Of a stretch of DNA of 64,000 nucleotides, positions 19,730-29,333 are shown in pieces; within the stretch, counting starts at the first letter, position 1, and each line of letters begins with the position of its first letter. This stretch comes from Sphingomonas glacialis (GTDB taxonomy: Bacteria; Pseudomonadota; Alphaproteobacteria; Sphingomonadales; Sphingomonadaceae): the NCBI RefSeq assembly GCF_014653575.1, contig NZ_BNAQ01000001.1, positions 1,116,001-1,180,000 of the forward strand. Direction: 5' to 3'. Under the pieces are notes generated by a model. The model had not been told where the DNA came from. It searched no databases and saw only the letters and a program-made list of their open reading frames with translations. The position numbers were made by a program, and so were the translations under genes.

Positions 19730-20161
19730 TCAGCGGTGACGCCCACCGCCGCGATTGCCGCCGCCGTGATAGCCGCCACCGCCCTGTGGCCCGCGCCCTG
19801 GCGACCCGCGGAACCCGCCGCCCGGGCGCCCCTGGATGCCGTAATCCCGCCACATCGGGCGAATCTCGCGCCGCGCACCACGCCACTGCTGCGAGCGCCC
19901 CTGCCAATAGCCACGCTGCTGGTCGTTCCAGCGGTGGCGGTAATTGTTGCGATCGTACACGTAATAGCCCGAGCCGGGATAATAATAGTCGCCCTGCCAG
20001 CCCCAATACGGATCGGCGCTGTAGCCACCATAATAGGGATCCCACGCGCTTGCGCCGTAGCCGACCTGGACGCCGCCATAACCGTAATCGTCGACACAGC
20101 CCGAAAGGCCGCCGACGGTGACAAGGGCGGCTGCGGCGAGGGTTAGCTTGATAAAGGACAT
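19730..20161 (-). CDS. Gly/Tyr/Arg-rich small lipoprotein
   Basis: 143 residues from the ATG at 20161, with a signal peptide and lipobox (VGGLSGCVDDYG). The mature part is low complexity: Tyr/Gly/Asp-rich (YYGGYSADPYWGW, YYYPGSGYYVYD) then Arg/Gln/Gly-rich (RPGGGFRGSPGRGP, GGGYHGGGNRGGG). No domain is recognised. A structural or surface role is possible. Isolated between MaoC (convergent) and apt. Confidence 0.75.
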   Translation of the reverse strand: MSFIKLTLAAAALVTVGGLSGCVDDYGYGGVQVGYGASAWDPYYGGYSADPYWGWQGDYYYPGSGYYVYDRNNYRHRWNDQQRGYWQGRSQQWRGARREIRPMWRDYGIQGRPGGGFRGSPGRGPQGGGGYHGGGNRGGGRHR

Positions 20162-20254
20162 GGCGCGTTCCTGCTGGACGACGCGCCGGACATCATGCGG
20201 GGCGCGGGGGTTGATCCTCAACCCGGCGGCCCGTGCTTGGTTCCTGTCCGGTGC

Positions 20255-20791
20255 TCAGTGCCCGGGAAAGGCGATCAGCGAATCGACCGTAACGCCGTCG
20301 GCGCGCAACGCATCGGCGCCGCCCAGATCGGGCAGATCCACGAGGAACTGCGCTTGTTCGACCACCGCGCCTGCCTTGCGCAGCAGCCGCAGCGCGGCGC
20401 GCGCGGTACCACCGGTGGCGATGAGATCGTCGACCAGCAACACGCGCTTGCCAGGTGCCAGCGCATCGGCATGCATCACGATGCGGTCGGTCCCATATTC
20501 GAGCGCGTAATCCTCGGCGATCGTTGCGCCGGGCAGCTTTCCGTCCTTGCGGATCAGCAGCACGCCGGCGTTTAGCGGGCGGGCGAGTGCGGCGGCGAAG
20601 ATGAAGCCGCGTGCCTCGATCCCGGCGACGAGATCGATCGGCCCGAGCGTCGTCGCCGCCATCCGCATGATCGCCTGCGCAAAGCCGTGCGGGTCGAGCA
20701 GCAAGGTCGTGATGTCGCGAAACTGGATGCCGGGCTTGGGGAAGTCCGGGATCGTCCGGATCAGCGCCTTGAGGTCGTCATTGTCGGACAC
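20255..20791 (-). CDS. apt: Adenine phosphoribosyltransferase
   Basis: 178 residues from a GTG at 20791, preceded by GAGGA at 6 nt. It salvages adenine with PRPP to give AMP. Motifs are [29 protein letters not shown] and the PRPP-binding loop [14 protein letters not shown]. Lies downstream of petC on the same strand, with a paired-hairpin repeat between them. Confidence 0.97.
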   Translation of the reverse strand: MSDNDDLKALIRTIPDFPKPGIQFRDITTLLLDPHGFAQAIMRMAATTLGPIDLVAGIEARGFIFAAALARPLNAGVLLIRKDGKLPGATIAEDYALEYGTDRIVMHADALAPGKRVLLVDDLIATGGTARAALRLLRKAGAVVEQAQFLVDLPDLGGADALRADGVTVDSLIAFPGH

Positions 20792-20801
20792 GAAAATTCC
20801 T

Positions 20802-20895
20802 CGTCGCCCCGGCGGAGGCCGGGGCCGTTATGTCGGTTCGCGAACCAGGCGTTCCGCGAGTCAACGCAGCGGCCCCGGCTTTCGCCGGGGCGACG
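20802..20895. repeat. Family B paired-hairpin repeat between petC and apt
   Basis: CGTCGCCCCGGCggagGCCGGGGC, about 50 bp, then GCCCCGGCtttcGCCGGGGCGACG. Fills the petC-apt gap and may separate their transcripts. Confidence 0.9.
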
Positions 20896-20901
20896 TATGG
20901 A

Positions 20902-21720
20902 TCAGTGCTTAATGTCGCGCCAGATGTTCTGATAGGCGCCGTAGGAAAGCACGCAGAACAGCAGCAGGAAGCCGAGGACTGCGAGGCCATAGCCATGCCG
21001 TGCCGGCAGGTTTGGCTCGGCCGCCCAGGTCAGGAATGCCGCGACGTCCTTGGCATTCTGGTCGACGGTCGATTTGGTGCCGTCGAGATAGGTGACTTGC
21101 CCATCCTGCGTCAGCGGTGGCGGCATCGCGAGGTTGAGGTTCGCGAAATACGGATTGTAGTAGAGGCCGTCGGGCACCTTCGCGTCGGGGAAGTGCTTGA
21201 GCAACGCGGCCGGCTGATCCTGATACCCCGTCAGCAGCGAATAGACATAGGCCGGGCCTTCATGCCGCGCCTTGGTGATCAGCGAGAGATCTGGCGGGTT
21301 GCCGGTGCCGGGATAATAGACCGCCGGGAAATAATCGGCCGGCGTGTTGGGACGCTCGGTCGTGTCGCCCGACTTGGGGTCGAACTGCTTGGCCTTGACC
21401 GCCCAGTCCGCCGCGAACTTCTTCACTTGGCCTGCCGAATAGCCGAGCTGGGTCAGGTCGCGGAACGCGACGTGCTTGAGCGAGTGGCAGTTCGAGCAGA
21501 CTTCCTTGTAGACCTGCAGGCCGCGCTGGAGCTGACGCTCGTTATACGTGCCGAGCAAGCCGTTCGAGGCGAGCTCGACGTCCTTGGGATGGCGATGGAA
21601 TTCCTCGACCGCGGTGGGGGGCGCCGGGTCGGTGATGGCGCCCGAGACGGTGCCAAACAGCGCCCAGGCGAGGCAGGCGACGATACCGGCGCCGATGAGG
21701 ATTGCGATTGCGCGAACCAT
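20902..21720 (-). CDS. petC: Cytochrome c1, bc1 complex
   Basis: 272 residues. It has an N-terminal membrane/signal helix, the haem-attachment motif VCSNCHS at about 81-87, the Met-ligand region NLAMPPPL, and a C-terminal anchor helix (VLGFLLLFCVLSYGAYQNIW). It accepts electrons from the Rieske centre and passes them to a soluble cytochrome c at the periplasmic side. Last gene of petABC. Confidence 0.97.
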   Translation of the reverse strand: MVRAIAILIGAGIVACLAWALFGTVSGAITDPAPPTAVEEFHRHPKDVELASNGLLGTYNERQLQRGLQVYKEVCSNCHSLKHVAFRDLTQLGYSAGQVKKFAADWAVKAKQFDPKSGDTTERPNTPADYFPAVYYPGTGNPPDLSLITKARHEGPAYVYSLLTGYQDQPAALLKHFPDAKVPDGLYYNPYFANLNLAMPPPLTQDGQVTYLDGTKSTVDQNAKDVAAFLTWAAEPNLPARHGYGLAVLGFLLLFCVLSYGAYQNIWRDIKH

Positions 21721-21735
21721 TGGTCTGAATGCCCC

Positions 21736-23043
21736 TTATTCGGCCGGAACCGGGCTACCGCTGAGCGCGGTATGAGCCGGACTGGTGCCACCCTTTTTCG
21801 CCAGCACCGCCTCGGTGATCGAGTTCGGCAATGGCTGCGGCCGCTCGGCGCGCGAGACGATCGGCAGGATGATCAGGAAGTGTGCGAAATAATAGGCTGC
21901 GGTGATCTGCCCGAGCGCGACCTTGAACGGCGAGATCTCCGATCCACCGACCCAGCCGAGCACCAGCACGTCGACCACCAGGACGCAGAAGAAGATGCGG
22001 TACAGCGGGCGATAGTTGGACGACCGCACCGGCGAGCTGTCGAGCCACGGCAGGAAGAACAGGATCAGGATCGAGCCGAACATCGCGAGCACGCCGAGCA
22101 GCTTGGCCGGAATGAACAGGAAATCCGCGGTGAACGAGCGCAGGATCGCGTAGAACGGCCAGAAATACCATTCGGGGACGATGTGCGCCGGCGTCTGCAG
22201 CGCGTTTGCCGGGATATAGTTGTCCGGATGGCCAAGGCTGTTGGGCGCGAAGAACAAGAGCGCTGCGAAGATGAACAGGAACACGCCGAGCCCGAAGCCG
22301 TCCTTGGCAGTGTAATACGGATGGAACGGGACGGTGTCCTGCTCGCCCTTCACGTCGACGCCGGTCGGGTTGTTCGAGCCGGGAATGTGCAGCGCCCAGA
22401 TGTGCAGGATGATGACGCCCGCGATCACGAACGGCAGCAGGTAGTGGAGCGAGAAGAAGCGGTTGAGCGCCGCGTCATCGGGGGCGTATCCACCGAGCAG
22501 CCAGATCCGGATCGTCTCGCCGACCACCGGGATCGCCGAGAAGAAGCCGGTGATGACCTGCGCGCCCCAGAAGCTCATCTGCCCCCAGGGGAGGACGTAG
22601 CCCATGAACGCGGTCGCCATCATCAGCAGGAAGATCGTGACGCCGAGCAGCCAGATCATCTCGCGCGGTGCCTTGTACGATCCGTAGAAGAGGCCGCGGA
22701 AGATGTGGATATAGACCACGACGAAGAACATCGAGGCGCCGTTGGCGTGCGCATAGCGCAGGAACCAGCCGCCGTTGACGTCGCGCATGATGTGCTCGAC
22801 CGAATCGAACGCCACGCCGCCATTGGCCGCATAGTGCATCGCGAGAACGATGCCGGTGACGATCTGGATTGCCAGCGCCGCGCCGGCGAGCACGCCGAAG
22901 TTCCAGAAATAGTTGAGGTTGCGCGGCACGGGATAGCCCGCACCGACCGCGCCGTAGACGAGCCGCGGGAGCGGCAAGCGCTGGTCGATCCATTTGGTGA
23001 ACCCGCTCTTGGGTTCGTAATGCTTGGCCCAGGGAAAACTCAT
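21736..23043 (-). CDS. petB: Cytochrome b, bc1 complex
   Basis: 435 residues, multi-spanning. Haem-ligating His pairs lie in helices B and D ([19 protein letters not shown]). The quinol-site motifs [19 protein letters not shown] and PEWYF are intact. The C-terminal three-helix part typical of the fused b-type subunit is present. It sits between petA and petC with 10-15 bp gaps, so all three are one operon. Confidence 0.98.
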   Translation of the reverse strand: MSFPWAKHYEPKSGFTKWIDQRLPLPRLVYGAVGAGYPVPRNLNYFWNFGVLAGAALAIQIVTGIVLAMHYAANGGVAFDSVEHIMRDVNGGWFLRYAHANGASMFFVVVYIHIFRGLFYGSYKAPREMIWLLGVTIFLLMMATAFMGYVLPWGQMSFWGAQVITGFFSAIPVVGETIRIWLLGGYAPDDAALNRFFSLHYLLPFVIAGVIILHIWALHIPGSNNPTGVDVKGEQDTVPFHPYYTAKDGFGLGVFLFIFAALLFFAPNSLGHPDNYIPANALQTPAHIVPEWYFWPFYAILRSFTADFLFIPAKLLGVLAMFGSILILFFLPWLDSSPVRSSNYRPLYRIFFCVLVVDVLVLGWVGGSEISPFKVALGQITAAYYFAHFLIILPIVSRAERPQPLPNSITEAVLAKKGGTSPAHTALSGSPVPAE

Positions 23044-23053
23044 ATCGCTATCC

Positions 23054-23626
23054 TCAACCCACCACGACCGTCGTTGGCGACGTGAATTTGTAATCCGGCA
23101 CGAGCAGATTCTTCGGTGCCGGGCCTTTGCGGATGCGTGCCGCCGTGTCGTATTGCGACCCGTGGCACGGGCAGAAATAGCCGCCGAACTGGCCGCGATC
23201 CTCGCCGCTGGTGATGCCCTGCGGGATGCAGCCGAGATGCGTGCAGACGCCGAGCGTAATCAGCCAGTTCTTTTGACCGCGCGTGCGCTGCTCGAGCGTT
23301 TCGGGGTCGCGCAGCGACTTGATGTCGACCTTGTCGGCGGCGGAGATTTCCGCAGGCGTCAGGTTGCGGACGAAGAGTGGCTGCTTGCGGAACGACACGA
23401 CGACGCCCTGCCCGGCCTCGACCTTGCTGAGATCGACTTCGGTCGTCGCCAGCGCGAGCACGTCGGCCGACGGGTTCATCTGGTTGATCAAGGGGACGAC
23501 GATGGCGAGCGCGCCCACGCCGGCGACAGAAACCGCCGCGATGTTGAGGAAATCGCGACGTCGCGGCTCCCCGTCATGGTGCGGTTCCTCGTGTAGGGGA
23601 ACGTCCAGGGTGTTTCCGCTTGCCAT
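23054..23626 (-). CDS. petA: Rieske iron-sulfur protein, bc1 complex
   Basis: 190 residues. The N-terminus has a twin-arginine-like [18 protein letters not shown] anchor that is exported by Tat and stays as a membrane helix. The [2Fe-2S] ligands are in CTHLGCIP and CPCHGSQYD. It transfers electrons from quinol to cytochrome c1. First gene of petABC; the 188-bp gap to the divergent trmL gene holds the promoter region. Confidence 0.97.
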   Translation of the reverse strand: MASGNTLDVPLHEEPHHDGEPRRRDFLNIAAVSVAGVGALAIVVPLINQMNPSADVLALATTEVDLSKVEAGQGVVVSFRKQPLFVRNLTPAEISAADKVDIKSLRDPETLEQRTRGQKNWLITLGVCTHLGCIPQGITSGEDRGQFGGYFCPCHGSQYDTAARIRKGPAPKNLLVPDYKFTSPTTVVVG

Positions 23627-23814
23627 CCACTCGCCCTTGTTCTTCGCCCCCCGCCACTGCGCGCGGTCGAGCGATCAATTTTTGACACGACGCCCTGCAC
23701 GACGGATCCACAGGCACGCCTGAACGCTTCCCTCGATCGGGGAAGCTTGAGGGCTCTGTTAGCCGGGCCGCCTAGCTTTTGCCAACTGCATTTTAAGGGT
23801 GCTAGCGGGGCGGC

Positions 23815-24264
23815 ATGCGTATTGCTCTTTATCAACCCGACATGGCCGGCAATGTCGGCGCCATCTTCCGGCTCGGCGCCTGTCTCGGCGTCGGCGTCGA
23901 CGTGATCGAGCCGACGGGCTTCACTTGGAGCGAGAAGGCGCTCGCCCGCTCGGGGATGGATTATGCCGAACTGGTCGAGGTGCGGCGACATGTCGACTGG
24001 GAGGCGTTCGTCGCGACGGTGCCGGGGCGAATCGTGCTGCTGTCGACGCGCGGCGGCGTGCGGCTCGACGCCGCAGCGTTCCGCGTCGACGACGTGCTGC
24101 TGATGGGATCGGAGGGCAGCGGCGTGCCCGACGCGGTGCACGATCAGGCCGATCTTGCGGTGCGGATCCCGCTGGTACCGGGAATGCGCTCACTCAATAT
24201 CGCGGTGGCGGCGGGAATCGCGCTTAGCGAGGCGCTGCGCCAGACCGGCGGTTGGCCCGCCTAA
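23815..24264 (+). CDS. trmL: tRNA (cytidine(34)-2'-O)-methyltransferase, SPOUT family
   Basis: 149 residues, the whole length of TrmL. It has the start MRIALYQPDMAGNVGAIFRL, the middle FTWSEKALARSGMDY and the SPOUT trefoil-knot motifs LLMGSEGSGVP and IPLVPGMRSLNIAVAAGIAL. It methylates the ribose of wobble C34/U34 in some leucine tRNAs. It precedes hemF on the same strand. Confidence 0.95.
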   Translation: MRIALYQPDMAGNVGAIFRLGACLGVGVDVIEPTGFTWSEKALARSGMDYAELVEVRRHVDWEAFVATVPGRIVLLSTRGGVRLDAAAFRVDDVLLMGSEGSGVPDAVHDQADLAVRIPLVPGMRSLNIAVAAGIALSEALRQTGGWPA

Positions 24265-24338
24265 ATCTGCCCCGGAACTCGGGGGAGGATGTGGAAAGCC
24301 ATCTCGACTTGGGCGCGATCCCTCGTCACAACAGCGGC

Positions 24339-25178
24339 ATGCAACTCGACCCCGAACAAACCACCGCCCGCCTTTGGTTCGAGCAATTGCGCGACCAGAT
24401 CTGCGCCGAATTCGTCGCGATCGAACGCGAGGCCGGCTCGGACGCCGATTTCGACTACACCGCGTGGGACCGCACCGACCCGAGCGGTGGTGACGGCGGC
24501 GGCGGGGTGCGCGGCGTGATGAAGGGACGCGTGTTCGAAAAGGTCGGCGTCAACGTGTCGACCGTCGGTGGCGCGTTCGAGGGCGAATTCGCCAAGTCGA
24601 TCCACGGCGCGGCCGAAGACCCGAGCTTCTTTGCGACCGGCATCAGCCTGGTCGCGCACATGGCCAACCCGCATGTGCCCGCGGTCCATATGAACTGCCG
24701 CTTCCTCGTGACCACTAAGCGCTGGTTTGGCGGCGGCGCCGATCTCAACCCGCCCTTGCCCTATCCCGAGGACACCGCCGAATTCCACGCCGCGATGAAG
24801 GCCGCGTGCGACCCGCACGGCGCGGACTATTACGAGCGCTATTCGAAATGGGCCGAGGACTATTTCTACATCCCGCACCGCAAGGTGCATCGCGGCGTCG
24901 GCGGGATCTTCTGCGACCATCTCGAGGGCAATTTCGCCGCCAATTTCGCTTTCATCCAGGATCTCGGCCGCGCGTTTCTCGACGTATACCCGAAGATCGT
25001 GCGGCGGCGGATGAACTTGCCCTTCACGCCCGCCGACGCGGCGCAGATGCTCGAATGGCGCGGGCGCTATGCCGAATTCAACCTGGTCTATGATCGCGGC
25101 ACGCTGTTCGGGCTCAAGACCGGCGGCAATATCGATGCGATCCTGATGAGCTTGCCGCCGCTCGCGACCTGGTCGTGA
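24339..25178 (+). CDS. hemF: Oxygen-dependent coproporphyrinogen III oxidase
   Basis: 279 residues from the ATG at 24339 (MQLDPEQTTARLWFEQLRD). The open frame reaches back into trmL, but that extra part has no family similarity. HemF signatures are VFEKVGVNVSTVGG, HMNCRFLVTT, WFGGGADLNPP and YKWADDYFYIPHR-like (SKWAEDYFYIPHRKVHRGVGGIFCDHL), then RGRYAEFNLVYDRGTLFGL. It decarboxylates coproporphyrinogen III to protoporphyrinogen IX using O2 in haem synthesis. Confidence 0.97.
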   Translation: MQLDPEQTTARLWFEQLRDQICAEFVAIEREAGSDADFDYTAWDRTDPSGGDGGGGVRGVMKGRVFEKVGVNVSTVGGAFEGEFAKSIHGAAEDPSFFATGISLVAHMANPHVPAVHMNCRFLVTTKRWFGGGADLNPPLPYPEDTAEFHAAMKAACDPHGADYYERYSKWAEDYFYIPHRKVHRGVGGIFCDHLEGNFAANFAFIQDLGRAFLDVYPKIVRRRMNLPFTPADAAQMLEWRGRYAEFNLVYDRGTLFGLKTGGNIDAILMSLPPLATWS

Positions 25179-25182
25179 GCCA

Positions 25183-25773
25183 ATGGGGCTGACCCCGGTC
25201 CGCGACGGAGAGGTCGCGGCGATCGTCACGACGCTCGAGATGCGGGTCAAGCCGCCGCTGCGCCCCCTCCCCGCCTCGCGGCTACGGCTCGCGCGCTGGG
25301 AGGCGCCGACGCCCGATCGCTACCGCGTTCTGTTCCGCCGCGTCGGCGCGCCGTGGCTATGGTTCTCGCGCCTCGTGATCGACGAAGCCGACCTGCGCGC
25401 GATCATTCATGATCCGGACATTGCGATCTATGCCGTGGTCGATCCCGCGGGGATCGAAGTGGGGATGGTCGAGCTCGACTTCCGCCAGCCCGCAACATGC
25501 GAAATCTCGTACTTCGCGCTCATCCCCGAACTTGCGGGTCAGGGCTTTGGCCGCTGGCTGATGGCGGAAACGCTCGCGCGCGCCTGGACCAAGGGAATCG
25601 CGCGCGTTTGGCTCCACACCTGCACGCTCGACCATCCGAGCGCGCTCAATTTCTACCGTGCGCAAGGCTTCACCGCGATCCAGCGGACGATCGAGACCTT
25701 CGCCGATCCGCGCATCACCGGGCATCTCCCGCCCGAGACGGCGCCTCAGATTCCGCTTCTGAGCCGCCGGTAG
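25183..25773 (+). CDS. GNAT family N-acetyltransferase
   Basis: 196 residues starting 4 bp after hemF. The GNAT core is seen in VGMVELDFRQPATCEISYFALIPELAGQGFGRWLMAETL, where QGFGRW is the acetyl-CoA-binding A motif, and HPSALNFYRAQGF (motif B). Substrate unknown. Probably co-transcribed with trmL-hemF. Confidence 0.9.
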   Translation: MGLTPVRDGEVAAIVTTLEMRVKPPLRPLPASRLRLARWEAPTPDRYRVLFRRVGAPWLWFSRLVIDEADLRAIIHDPDIAIYAVVDPAGIEVGMVELDFRQPATCEISYFALIPELAGQGFGRWLMAETLARAWTKGIARVWLHTCTLDHPSALNFYRAQGFTAIQRTIETFADPRITGHLPPETAPQIPLLSRR

Positions 25774-26486
25774 AGCGCGATCTCGAGCAGGATCGCGGCG
25801 ACCGTCGCGACGCTGCGCGCGCCGCCATTGCACACGTCGAGCACAGCAGCGACGACCGGGTTGGCCATCGGCGCGCCGTTCATCGCCGAGCCGAGCAATT
25901 CGAACGGCAGCGCCAGCACGTCGCCCGCAATCAACGGCACGCACGCAAACGCCATCAGCGTGAGGCCATGCCCGCGCGTGAGCGCAAAGCTGCGCCGCCA
26001 CGCCGCGATCACGCCGAGCGGCCGCTCGGCGACGAAGGCCGGGCCGATCGGCATCAACCGCCCTTTCAGATACAGGCCCGGAATCAGCAGCAGCGAGGCG
26101 ATGTTGACGGGGAAGGTCACCACCAGCGCCAGCAGGATGTAGCGCGGCAACAGCGGCAAAGCCTTGCGCAACGCGCCGGCGACATCGGGGCGGTCGCGAT
26201 CGGTATAGAGCAGCAGCAGCGTCAGCGTTCCGAACAACGACGCCAGCGTCAACGCGAGCACGAGCAGATCGTTATGCCTCGACCACAGAGCGACCGCATC
26301 GAGCCACGCCTGCAGCGCGACCGGATCCGAGCTCGACGCAGGCAGCGGCGGGGTCGGGTCGACGAACATCACTTGCGCCACCCGCGGCACCAGCAGGAAG
26401 ACGCCCCCGACCGCGATCAACAGGTCGCGATCGCGCTTCGCCATCGCCCAGGCGTCGCGCAGCACGGCGGCAGCATCGAGCTTCAT
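25746..26486 (-). CDS. Multi-spanning membrane protein of unknown function (1 of 2)
   Basis: 246 residues from the ATG at 26486, whose ATGA overlaps the stop of the gene upstream. About five or six hydrophobic segments (LLIAVGGVFLLVPRVAQ, LVLALTLASLFGTLTLLLLY, YILLALVVTFPVNIASLLLIPGL). The motif PLGVIAAWRRSFALTRGH resembles a conserved loop in glycerophosphoryl diester phosphodiesterase membrane-domain / DUF-type proteins, and the next gene carries a similar loop ([16 protein letters not shown]). The 3' end overlaps the GNAT gene by 28 bp tail to tail. Confidence 0.8.
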   Translation of the reverse strand: MKLDAAAVLRDAWAMAKRDRDLLIAVGGVFLLVPRVAQVMFVDPTPPLPASSSDPVALQAWLDAVALWSRHNDLLVLALTLASLFGTLTLLLLYTDRDRPDVAGALRKALPLLPRYILLALVVTFPVNIASLLLIPGLYLKGRLMPIGPAFVAERPLGVIAAWRRSFALTRGHGLTLMAFACVPLIAGDVLALPFELLGSAMNGAPMANPVVAAVLDVCNGGARSVATVAAILLEIALYRRLRSGI

Positions 26487-27313
26487 GAGCGCGCGACGAT
26501 CGCCTCGCGGGCGGCGAGATACAGCTTGGCGAGGAACACCACCGCGAGCAGCGAGAACAGCGTCGAGACGCCCGCCACGACGATCTGCGTCAGGATGCTG
26601 GCGAGCGTGACGGTCCCCTCGCCGCCGAGGACGAGCGCGAACACGGTCCCGAATACGCTCTTGGCCGCCGCCGAGGCGACCCACGAAACCACGCCGTACA
26701 GCATCACCACGCCGATCACCTTCCACGCGATATGCCGCGTCAAATCAAAACTCCGGCGATAGACGCCCAATCCGCGCCGCTCCTCGAGCACGATCGGGGT
26801 CACCAGCACCACGCAGCGCGCATAGGCCCAGAACAGCAGCACGGCCAGCACAACACTGTAGAGCGAGACGAACGCCAGCGCGCCGCCATTGACGTCGCCC
26901 GGCTGCAGCGTGCCGGCAGAAAGCGCGGCCATGTTCATCCCGCTCAGGCCAAGCACGATCCCGATCGGCATCGCCAGCACGACGACCACCGCGAGCGTCA
27001 CCAGCCCGATCCCGAGCACGGGCAGGAAACGGCGATTGGCGGCCTGCACCGCGGCAACGCGCGAAATCGCCGGATCGAGTGAGAGCGCGGTGAGCGCGAG
27101 CCCCGCCCAACTCGTCAGCAGCGACAGCAGCAAGACGATGATGCCGAGCAACAGGTCGCCGCCATGCCCGCTCGATCCCATCAGCGGCATCAGCGTACCG
27201 ATCAGGGCCAGCGGCACGAACAGCCCGAGCAGCACGATCGGCAGCATCGGGGCGCGGCGCTCGCTCAGGCAGTCCGTGGTCCGATCCCACACGGTGCTCA
27301 TCGTCACGCTCAC
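26483..27313 (-). CDS. Multi-spanning membrane protein of unknown function (2 of 2)
   Basis: 276 residues. The GTG at 27313 is chosen because GGGGAGGA lies 6 nt upstream; the in-frame ATG at 27301 is the alternative. Six or so hydrophobic segments ([60 protein letters not shown]). The loop [21 protein letters not shown] is like that in its partner, so the two are probably distant paralogues that work together. Function unknown. Confidence 0.8.
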   Translation of the reverse strand: MSVTMSTVWDRTTDCLSERRAPMLPIVLLGLFVPLALIGTLMPLMGSSGHGGDLLLGIIVLLLSLLTSWAGLALTALSLDPAISRVAAVQAANRRFLPVLGIGLVTLAVVVVLAMPIGIVLGLSGMNMAALSAGTLQPGDVNGGALAFVSLYSVVLAVLLFWAYARCVVLVTPIVLEERRGLGVYRRSFDLTRHIAWKVIGVVMLYGVVSWVASAAAKSVFGTVFALVLGGEGTVTLASILTQIVVAGVSTLFSLLAVVFLAKLYLAAREAIVARS

Positions 27314-27426
27314 GTCGTTCCTCCCCGCTTCACCGCGCGGCCCCGACCGCGCGCCCGCTCTTAGACCGACGCCGCCGCGCTTGCCAATCACTTGCGTCCG
27401 GCCTGCAGCCGGGCCACATCGCGCAG

Positions 27427-28110
27427 GTGACCGATCTTCGCGACGACATCGAATGGCGCATTTCCCCCGCGCCGATCCCCTATGCCGAGGCGCTCGCCGA
27501 GATGGAGGCGCGTGCCGCGGCGGTGGTCGAAGGCCGAGCGCGCGAGCTGATCTGGCTGCTCGAACATCCTGCGGTCTACACCGGCGGGACGAGCGCCGAC
27601 CCGAGCGAACTGCGCGACCCGCAATTCCCGGTGGTGCAGACCGGGCGCGGCGGGCGCTACACCTATCACGGCCCCGGGCAGCGGATCGGCTATGTCGTGC
27701 TCGATCTCAACAAGCGCGGGCGTGACGTACGCCAGTTCGTCCACGGTCTCGAAGGCTGGGTGATCGACACGCTCGGCGATCTCGGCATCACCGCCTTCCG
27801 TGCGCCGGGCCGCGTCGGCATCTGGACGCACATCGCTGGCCCGCTCGGCGGCGACCCGGTCGAGGCCAAGATCGGGGCGATTGGCGTGCGCGTTCGGCGC
27901 TGGGTGACGCTTCACGGCTTTTCGGTCAACCTCTCGCCCAACCTCGCGCACTTCGGCGGGATCGTGCCTTGCGGCCTCCCCGACTTCGCGGTGACGAGCG
28001 CCGAGATGCTCGGCCGGCCGACCGATTATGCAACTTTTGACGCAGCCTTGGCGTTGCGCCTTGCAGCGTTCCTGCAAACTCATTCTATCAGGCAACAAAA
28101 CTGGGCTTGA
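27427..28110 (+). CDS. lipB: Octanoyltransferase (lipoate biosynthesis)
   Basis: 227 residues from a GTG start. It transfers octanoyl from acyl-carrier protein to lipoyl domains. Motifs are [58 protein letters not shown] and the catalytic Cys/Lys site [14 protein letters not shown]. Length and order of motifs are normal. Confidence 0.97.
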   Translation: MTDLRDDIEWRISPAPIPYAEALAEMEARAAAVVEGRARELIWLLEHPAVYTGGTSADPSELRDPQFPVVQTGRGGRYTYHGPGQRIGYVVLDLNKRGRDVRQFVHGLEGWVIDTLGDLGITAFRAPGRVGIWTHIAGPLGGDPVEAKIGAIGVRVRRWVTLHGFSVNLSPNLAHFGGIVPCGLPDFAVTSAEMLGRPTDYATFDAALALRLAAFLQTHSIRQQNWA

Positions 28111-28198
28111 GGGTCAGGCGTTTCCGGACTAATGTCCACCACGGTTTGGGTATTAAAGGTCTCGAGGCCAACCAACCATTTATCTAGGGAGCTTTCCA

Positions 28199-28459
28199 AT
28201 GCGTGCATTCATTTCCAAGGTCGCTGCTGGTTCGATGATCGCTGTTGCGGCGATCGCGATTTCGGCATGCACCCCGAAGACCGAGACGACGACGACCGAC
28301 AACACGATGGTCACCGACATGAACTCGACCGACACGATGGGCGCGACGACCAACGACACGATGACGTCGACCGACGCCGCTGGCAACGAAGGCATGATGG
28401 CAAACGACACCATGATGACCTCGAACACCACGACCACGACCACCACCAACGCAATGTAA
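28199..28459 (+). CDS. Small Thr/Met/Asn-rich lipoprotein
   Basis: 86 residues with a signal peptide and lipobox (IAISACTPK). The mature 60 residues are low complexity, rich in Thr, Met, Asp and Asn, with repeated TDxM/NDTM units (TMVTDMNSTDTMG, ANDTMMTSN) and no aromatic residues. A good GGGAG-like site (TAGGGAGCTTTCC) precedes the ATG. No family recognised. Confidence 0.8.
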   Translation: MRAFISKVAAGSMIAVAAIAISACTPKTETTTTDNTMVTDMNSTDTMGATTNDTMTSTDAAGNEGMMANDTMMTSNTTTTTTTNAM

Positions 28460-28487
28460 TCTTCCCGTCAGGGAACGATTATGGCGA

Positions 28488-28516
28488 GGGCCGTCCGGGC
28501 AACCGGGCGGCCCTTT
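28488..28516 (+). terminator. Hairpin downstream of the small lipoprotein gene
   Basis: Arms GGGCCGTCCGG and CCGGGCGGCCC around GCAA, then TTTCGATTC. A strong stem with a short T tract, 30 bp after the stop codon, so a probable Rho-independent terminator. Confidence 0.6.
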
Positions 28517-28621
28517 CGATTCCAGCGCAGAACGCCCGGGCATCGGCATGCGATGAAACGAAAAGAGTTGGGTTGCGCGTCAAAAAGCCGTAATCGCAGC
28601 ATCGTTAACGAGAGGCTTTCA

Positions 28622-29299
28622 ATGACCGTGTTGCGTAAACTGGCTGCGATCACCGCAATCGCGGGCGCCGCCCTCGCCGTCACCCCTGCGTCGGCACAGT
28701 TCTTTTTCAAACCGCATGATTTCAGTGGCCCACCGATCCGCGGCGACGAGCCCGGCCTGCCGACGCTGCCGGGTGCAACCGACGAGGAAGTTCGGGCGAA
28801 CCTGGTGTGGAACATGCGCTCGGCACTCAACGTCGCGGCGCTGCAGTGCCAGTTCGAACCGAGCCTGTTGACGGTCGAGAATTACAACATCTCGCTGATC
28901 AATCATAAGGACGAGTTCAAGAAGTCGCTCGACATCCTGACCAAATATTTCACGCGCGTAAACAAGGGCCTCAAGCCCGGCCAGGCGGCGATGGACCGCT
29001 ATGGCACGAAGACCTATTCGGCGTTCACCACGGTCAACGCGCAGCTCGGCTTCTGCCAGACCGCGGCAGCCGTCGCGACCGATGCGGCTTACGCACCGCG
29101 CGGCGAGCTGTACAAGGTGGCGGTGCGCGACATGAGTTCGCTGCGCAATGCGCTCATCCCGTTCGGCGAGGAACGCTTCGCGCGCCGCGTCCGCGTCGAC
29201 ACGCGGCTGTCGCTGCCGCGGCTCGACGACGTGTGCTGGGACAAGCGCGGCACCTGGCTCCAGCGCAAGTGCGGGGAATTCTCGACGACGTTCCGCTGA
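28622..29299 (+). CDS. Exported protein of unknown function
   Basis: 225 residues from the ATG at 28622, preceded by CGAGAGGC. Signal peptide 1-25 (AAITAIAGAALAVTPASAQ). The mature protein is largely helical with four Cys (QCQFEPS, LGFCQTA, DVCWDKRG, QRKCGEF) that could form two disulfides. Similar proteins are found in sphingomonads but I know no function. The open frame extends upstream without family signal. Confidence 0.8.
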   Translation: MTVLRKLAAITAIAGAALAVTPASAQFFFKPHDFSGPPIRGDEPGLPTLPGATDEEVRANLVWNMRSALNVAALQCQFEPSLLTVENYNISLINHKDEFKKSLDILTKYFTRVNKGLKPGQAAMDRYGTKTYSAFTTVNAQLGFCQTAAAVATDAAYAPRGELYKVAVRDMSSLRNALIPFGEERFARRVRVDTRLSLPRLDDVCWDKRGTWLQRKCGEFSTTFR

Positions 29300-29311
29300 C
29301 GCGGTGCGTCG

Positions 29312-29333
29312 GGGCCTGCCTCAGCGCAGGCCC
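29312..29333. terminator. Hairpin at the queE / exported-protein convergent end
   Basis: GGGCCTGC and GCAGGCCC around a 6-nt loop; it overlaps the queE stop codon. There is no T tract on either strand, so terminator function is tentative. Confidence 0.35.

Noticed and set aside
28470..28530. tRNA-like TTCGATTCC string
   Set aside because: No acceptor, D or anticodon stems fit; it is the tail of a terminator-like hairpin.
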